From Pseudomonas fluorescens (lineage in GTDB: Bacteria; Pseudomonadota; Gammaproteobacteria; Pseudomonadales; Pseudomonadaceae): a stretch of 64,000 nucleotides of DNA. The first letter of the stretch is position 1; each line of letters starts with the position of its first letter. Below the pieces are notes generated by a model. The model saw nothing but the letters and a program-made list of their open reading frames with translations. It was not told the origin of the DNA and made no database searches. The position numbers were made by a program, and so were the translations under genes. The stretch lies in assembly GCA_902825215.1 (NCBI GenBank), contig LR782234.1:1302001-1366000 (forward strand), read 5' to 3'. Positions 61,696 to 64,000 of this stretch are shown piece by piece.

Positions 61696-62399
61696 TCGAT
61701 TCCTTGCCGGCCTTCTGGGCCGTGATTCCTGCCGCGGGCGTCGGTGCCCGAATGGCCGCTGACCGTCCCAAGCAATACCTGCAATTGGGCGGGCGCACAA
61801 TTCTCGAACACAGCCTCGGCTGTTTCCTCGATCACCCGAGCCTCAAGGGGCTGGTGGTCAGTCTTGCGGTTGACGATCCTTACTGGCCGAACCTGGCGTG
61901 CGTCAGCGATCCGCGCATTCAGCGCGTCGACGGCGGTGCCGAGCGTTCCGCTTCGGTGCTCAACGCCTTGCTGCATCTGCATGCGCAGGGCGCCGATGAT
62001 GAAGACTGGGTGCTGGTGCATGATGCGGCACGGCCCAATCTGAGTCGCGACGATCTGGACAAGTTGCTCGTTGAACTGGCGGATGATCCGGTGGGCGGTT
62101 TGCTTGCCGTTCCTGCCCGCGACACGCTGAAACGCGTCGACAAATCCGGGCGTGTGGTTGAAACCGTCGACCGCAGCGTGATCTGGCAGGCGTACACGCC
62201 GCAGATGTTTCGCCTCGGTGCGTTGCATCGGGCGTTGGCCGATAGCCTGGTGGCGGATGCCGTGATTACTGACGAAGCCTCGGCGATGGAGTGGGCGGGA
62301 TTGAAGCCGCGTCTGATAGAGGGGCGGGCGGATAACCTCAAGGTGACCCGGCCGGAAGATCTGGAGTGGTTGCGCCAACGCTGGGCTAACCGGCGCTGA
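61692..62399 (+). CDS. ispD: 2-C-methyl-D-erythritol 4-phosphate cytidylyltransferase
   Basis: A 235-residue MEP-pathway enzyme that activates methylerythritol 4-phosphate with CTP. VIPAAGVGARMAADRPKQYL is the nucleotide-binding glycine-rich loop, and VLVHDAARPN and ITDEASAMEWAG are conserved further on. It overlaps ftsB by four bases. It serves the same isoprenoid route as dxr. Confidence 0.95.
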   Translation: MIDSLPAFWAVIPAAGVGARMAADRPKQYLQLGGRTILEHSLGCFLDHPSLKGLVVSLAVDDPYWPNLACVSDPRIQRVDGGAERSASVLNALLHLHAQGADDEDWVLVHDAARPNLSRDDLDKLLVELADDPVGGLLAVPARDTLKRVDKSGRVVETVDRSVIWQAYTPQMFRLGALHRALADSLVADAVITDEASAMEWAGLKPRLIEGRADNLKVTRPEDLEWLRQRWANRR

Positions 62400-62421
62400 T
62401 CTTCTTCGCCTGTTGAGCCGC

Positions 62422-62489
62422 CATCGCGAGCAGGCTCACTCCTACATTTGAAATGCGTTCCCCCTGTAGGAGTGAGCCTGCTCGCGATA
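62422..62489. repeat. Inverted pair of REP-type repeats between ispD and the LysR gene
   Basis: CATCGCGAGCAGGCTCACTC (62422-62441) continues with CTACA and is repeated inverted as TGTAGGAGTGAGCCTGCTCG near 62465-62484, between convergent genes. Same element as at 32231. Confidence 0.85.
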
Positions 62490-62513
62490 GGGTATTTACA
62501 GGCCACGCATTAC

Positions 62514-63410
62514 TCACTCTTGATACTCCGGCCGTTCAGCCAACCCAACCTTAAGAAAATCCACCAACTTGCGCACCTTCGGCGACAAATGTCGCTGCTG
62601 CGGATACAGCGCCCACACCGCCGTATTTGGCGGCTGATGCGCCTCCAGCAAGGAAATCAGCGCGCCGCTGTGCAAATGCTCCAGCACGTAATAATCCGGC
62701 AACTGACACAACCCCACGCCCTGCAACGCCGCATCCAGTACCGCCTGGCCACTGTTGCAGCGCCAGTTGCCCTGCACTCGCTGAGAAAATTCCCGGCCGT
62801 TCTGCTCAAGCTGCCAGATATCCGAACTGCCGATCAGACAATTGTGCCGGCTCAATTCCGACAAGCTGTGTGGGCGACCATACCGTTCAAGGTAGGACGG
62901 TGACGCGCACAAGTACATGCGCCGGGGCGCTAGCCGTGTGGCAACCAACCGCGAATCCTGCAGGCGGCCGAGGCGAATCGCCAGATCCAGGCCTTCATGG
63001 ACCAGGTCGAGTTGACGATTGCTCAGCTCGATATCAACGCGCAACTGCGGATACAAAGCCATGAAGCGCGTCACCAGCGGCACGATAAAACGCTCGCCAT
63101 ACGCCACGGCGCAGGTCATGCGCAGCATGCCTTTCGGTTCGCTGGCCAGATCGCCGACCGCGCGTAAAGCCTCTTCGCGACCGTCCTGCAAACGCTGGCA
63201 ATGCTGCAGAAACGTCTGCCCGGCTTCGGTCAAGGTGACGCGGCGCGTGCTGCGATAGAGCAGGCGCGTTTGTAGACGCTCTTCCAAGCGCGCGATCTGT
63301 CGACTGATATGTGAAGACGAAACCCCGAGACGTTCAGCGGCGGCGGTGAACTGGCTGCATTCGGCCACGGCAACAAACTCGTCAATGCCTTCCCAGCGGT
63401 TTTCCAGCAT
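62514..63410 (-). CDS. LysR-family transcriptional regulator
   Basis: A 298-residue regulator with an N-terminal winged helix-turn-helix (FVAVAECSQFTAAAERLGVS, then SSHISRQIARLEERL) and a C-terminal effector-binding domain. It stands divergent from the glutathione-dependent formaldehyde dehydrogenase gene with a 116-base shared promoter region, so it probably controls that gene. The effector is unknown. Confidence 0.9.
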   Translation of the reverse strand: MLENRWEGIDEFVAVAECSQFTAAAERLGVSSSHISRQIARLEERLQTRLLYRSTRRVTLTEAGQTFLQHCQRLQDGREEALRAVGDLASEPKGMLRMTCAVAYGERFIVPLVTRFMALYPQLRVDIELSNRQLDLVHEGLDLAIRLGRLQDSRLVATRLAPRRMYLCASPSYLERYGRPHSLSELSRHNCLIGSSDIWQLEQNGREFSQRVQGNWRCNSGQAVLDAALQGVGLCQLPDYYVLEHLHSGALISLLEAHQPPNTAVWALYPQQRHLSPKVRKLVDFLKVGLAERPEYQE

Positions 63411-63475
63411 CGGGATTATCCCTGTATGGCAATAATGTTTTGCTTTGGCCTGGATTATTAATCAAGCGGCGCTGA

Positions 63476-64000
<525 letters not shown>

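Overview
The window is a chromosomal segment of a Pseudomonas, most likely of the P. fluorescens group. The right half (about 30.9-64 kb) follows the conserved Pseudomonas order dapC-glnD-map-rpsB-tsf-pyrH-frr-uppS-cdsA-dxr-rseP-bamA-skp-lpxD-fabZ-lpxA-lpxB-rnhB-dnaE-accA-tilS-pyrG-kdsA-eno-ftsB-ispD-LysR-adhC. It is GC-rich, tightly packed, and carries inverted REP-type repeats with a GAGCAGGCTC core in three intergenic gaps.

The left half (1 to about 30.13 kb) is the right-hand part of a genomic island; its left end lies outside the window. It has lower GC, many short unrecognised genes, gene-poor gaps and mixed orientations. From left to right it carries: two unknown genes; a YiiX-like NlpC/P60 protein; a cassette of three tiny genes followed by a TPR protein with an LA2681-type HEPN RNase motif; an unknown minus-strand pair plus a small membrane protein; an integrase remnant; a small gene followed by an 58-residue protein made of three perfect CCHC zinc knuckles; an RloC/PrrC-like ATPase with a CxxC motif; an island copy of the MvaT silencer; an XRE regulator; a giant DUF4011-helicase-endonuclease protein with a one-base frameshift in a C5 run; a lipoprotein; and an unknown 363-residue protein. 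Three diverged copies of a GC-rich structured repeat are scattered through it.

The island ends with an AT-rich four-gene operon on the minus strand: three tyrosine-recombinase-like proteins (797, 692 and 433 residues) and a helix-turn-helix/coiled-coil protein (322 residues). In composition it recalls the described Gamma-Mobile-Trio mobile elements. Only the 692-residue protein has the full canonical catalytic set. Beyond this operon an AT-rich block of GTAAAC/GTTTAC inverted repeats abuts the 3' part of a Na+/H+ antiporter gene. In P. aeruginosa PAO1 the antiporter PA3660 is the intact neighbour of the dapC homologue PA3659, so the element appears to have inserted inside this antiporter gene.

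The core genes form several units: dapC (lysine/peptidoglycan precursor); glnD (nitrogen signalling); map; rpsB-tsf (translation, with its own promoter and strong terminators); a long pyrH-to-tilS run joined by short overlaps that links ribosome recycling, isoprenoid and lipid synthesis, outer-membrane assembly (BamA, Skp), lipid A synthesis (LpxD, FabZ, LpxA, LpxB), DNA replication and fatty-acid synthesis; and pyrG-kdsA-eno-ftsB-ispD. The window ends inside a glutathione-dependent formaldehyde dehydrogenase gene with its divergent LysR regulator.
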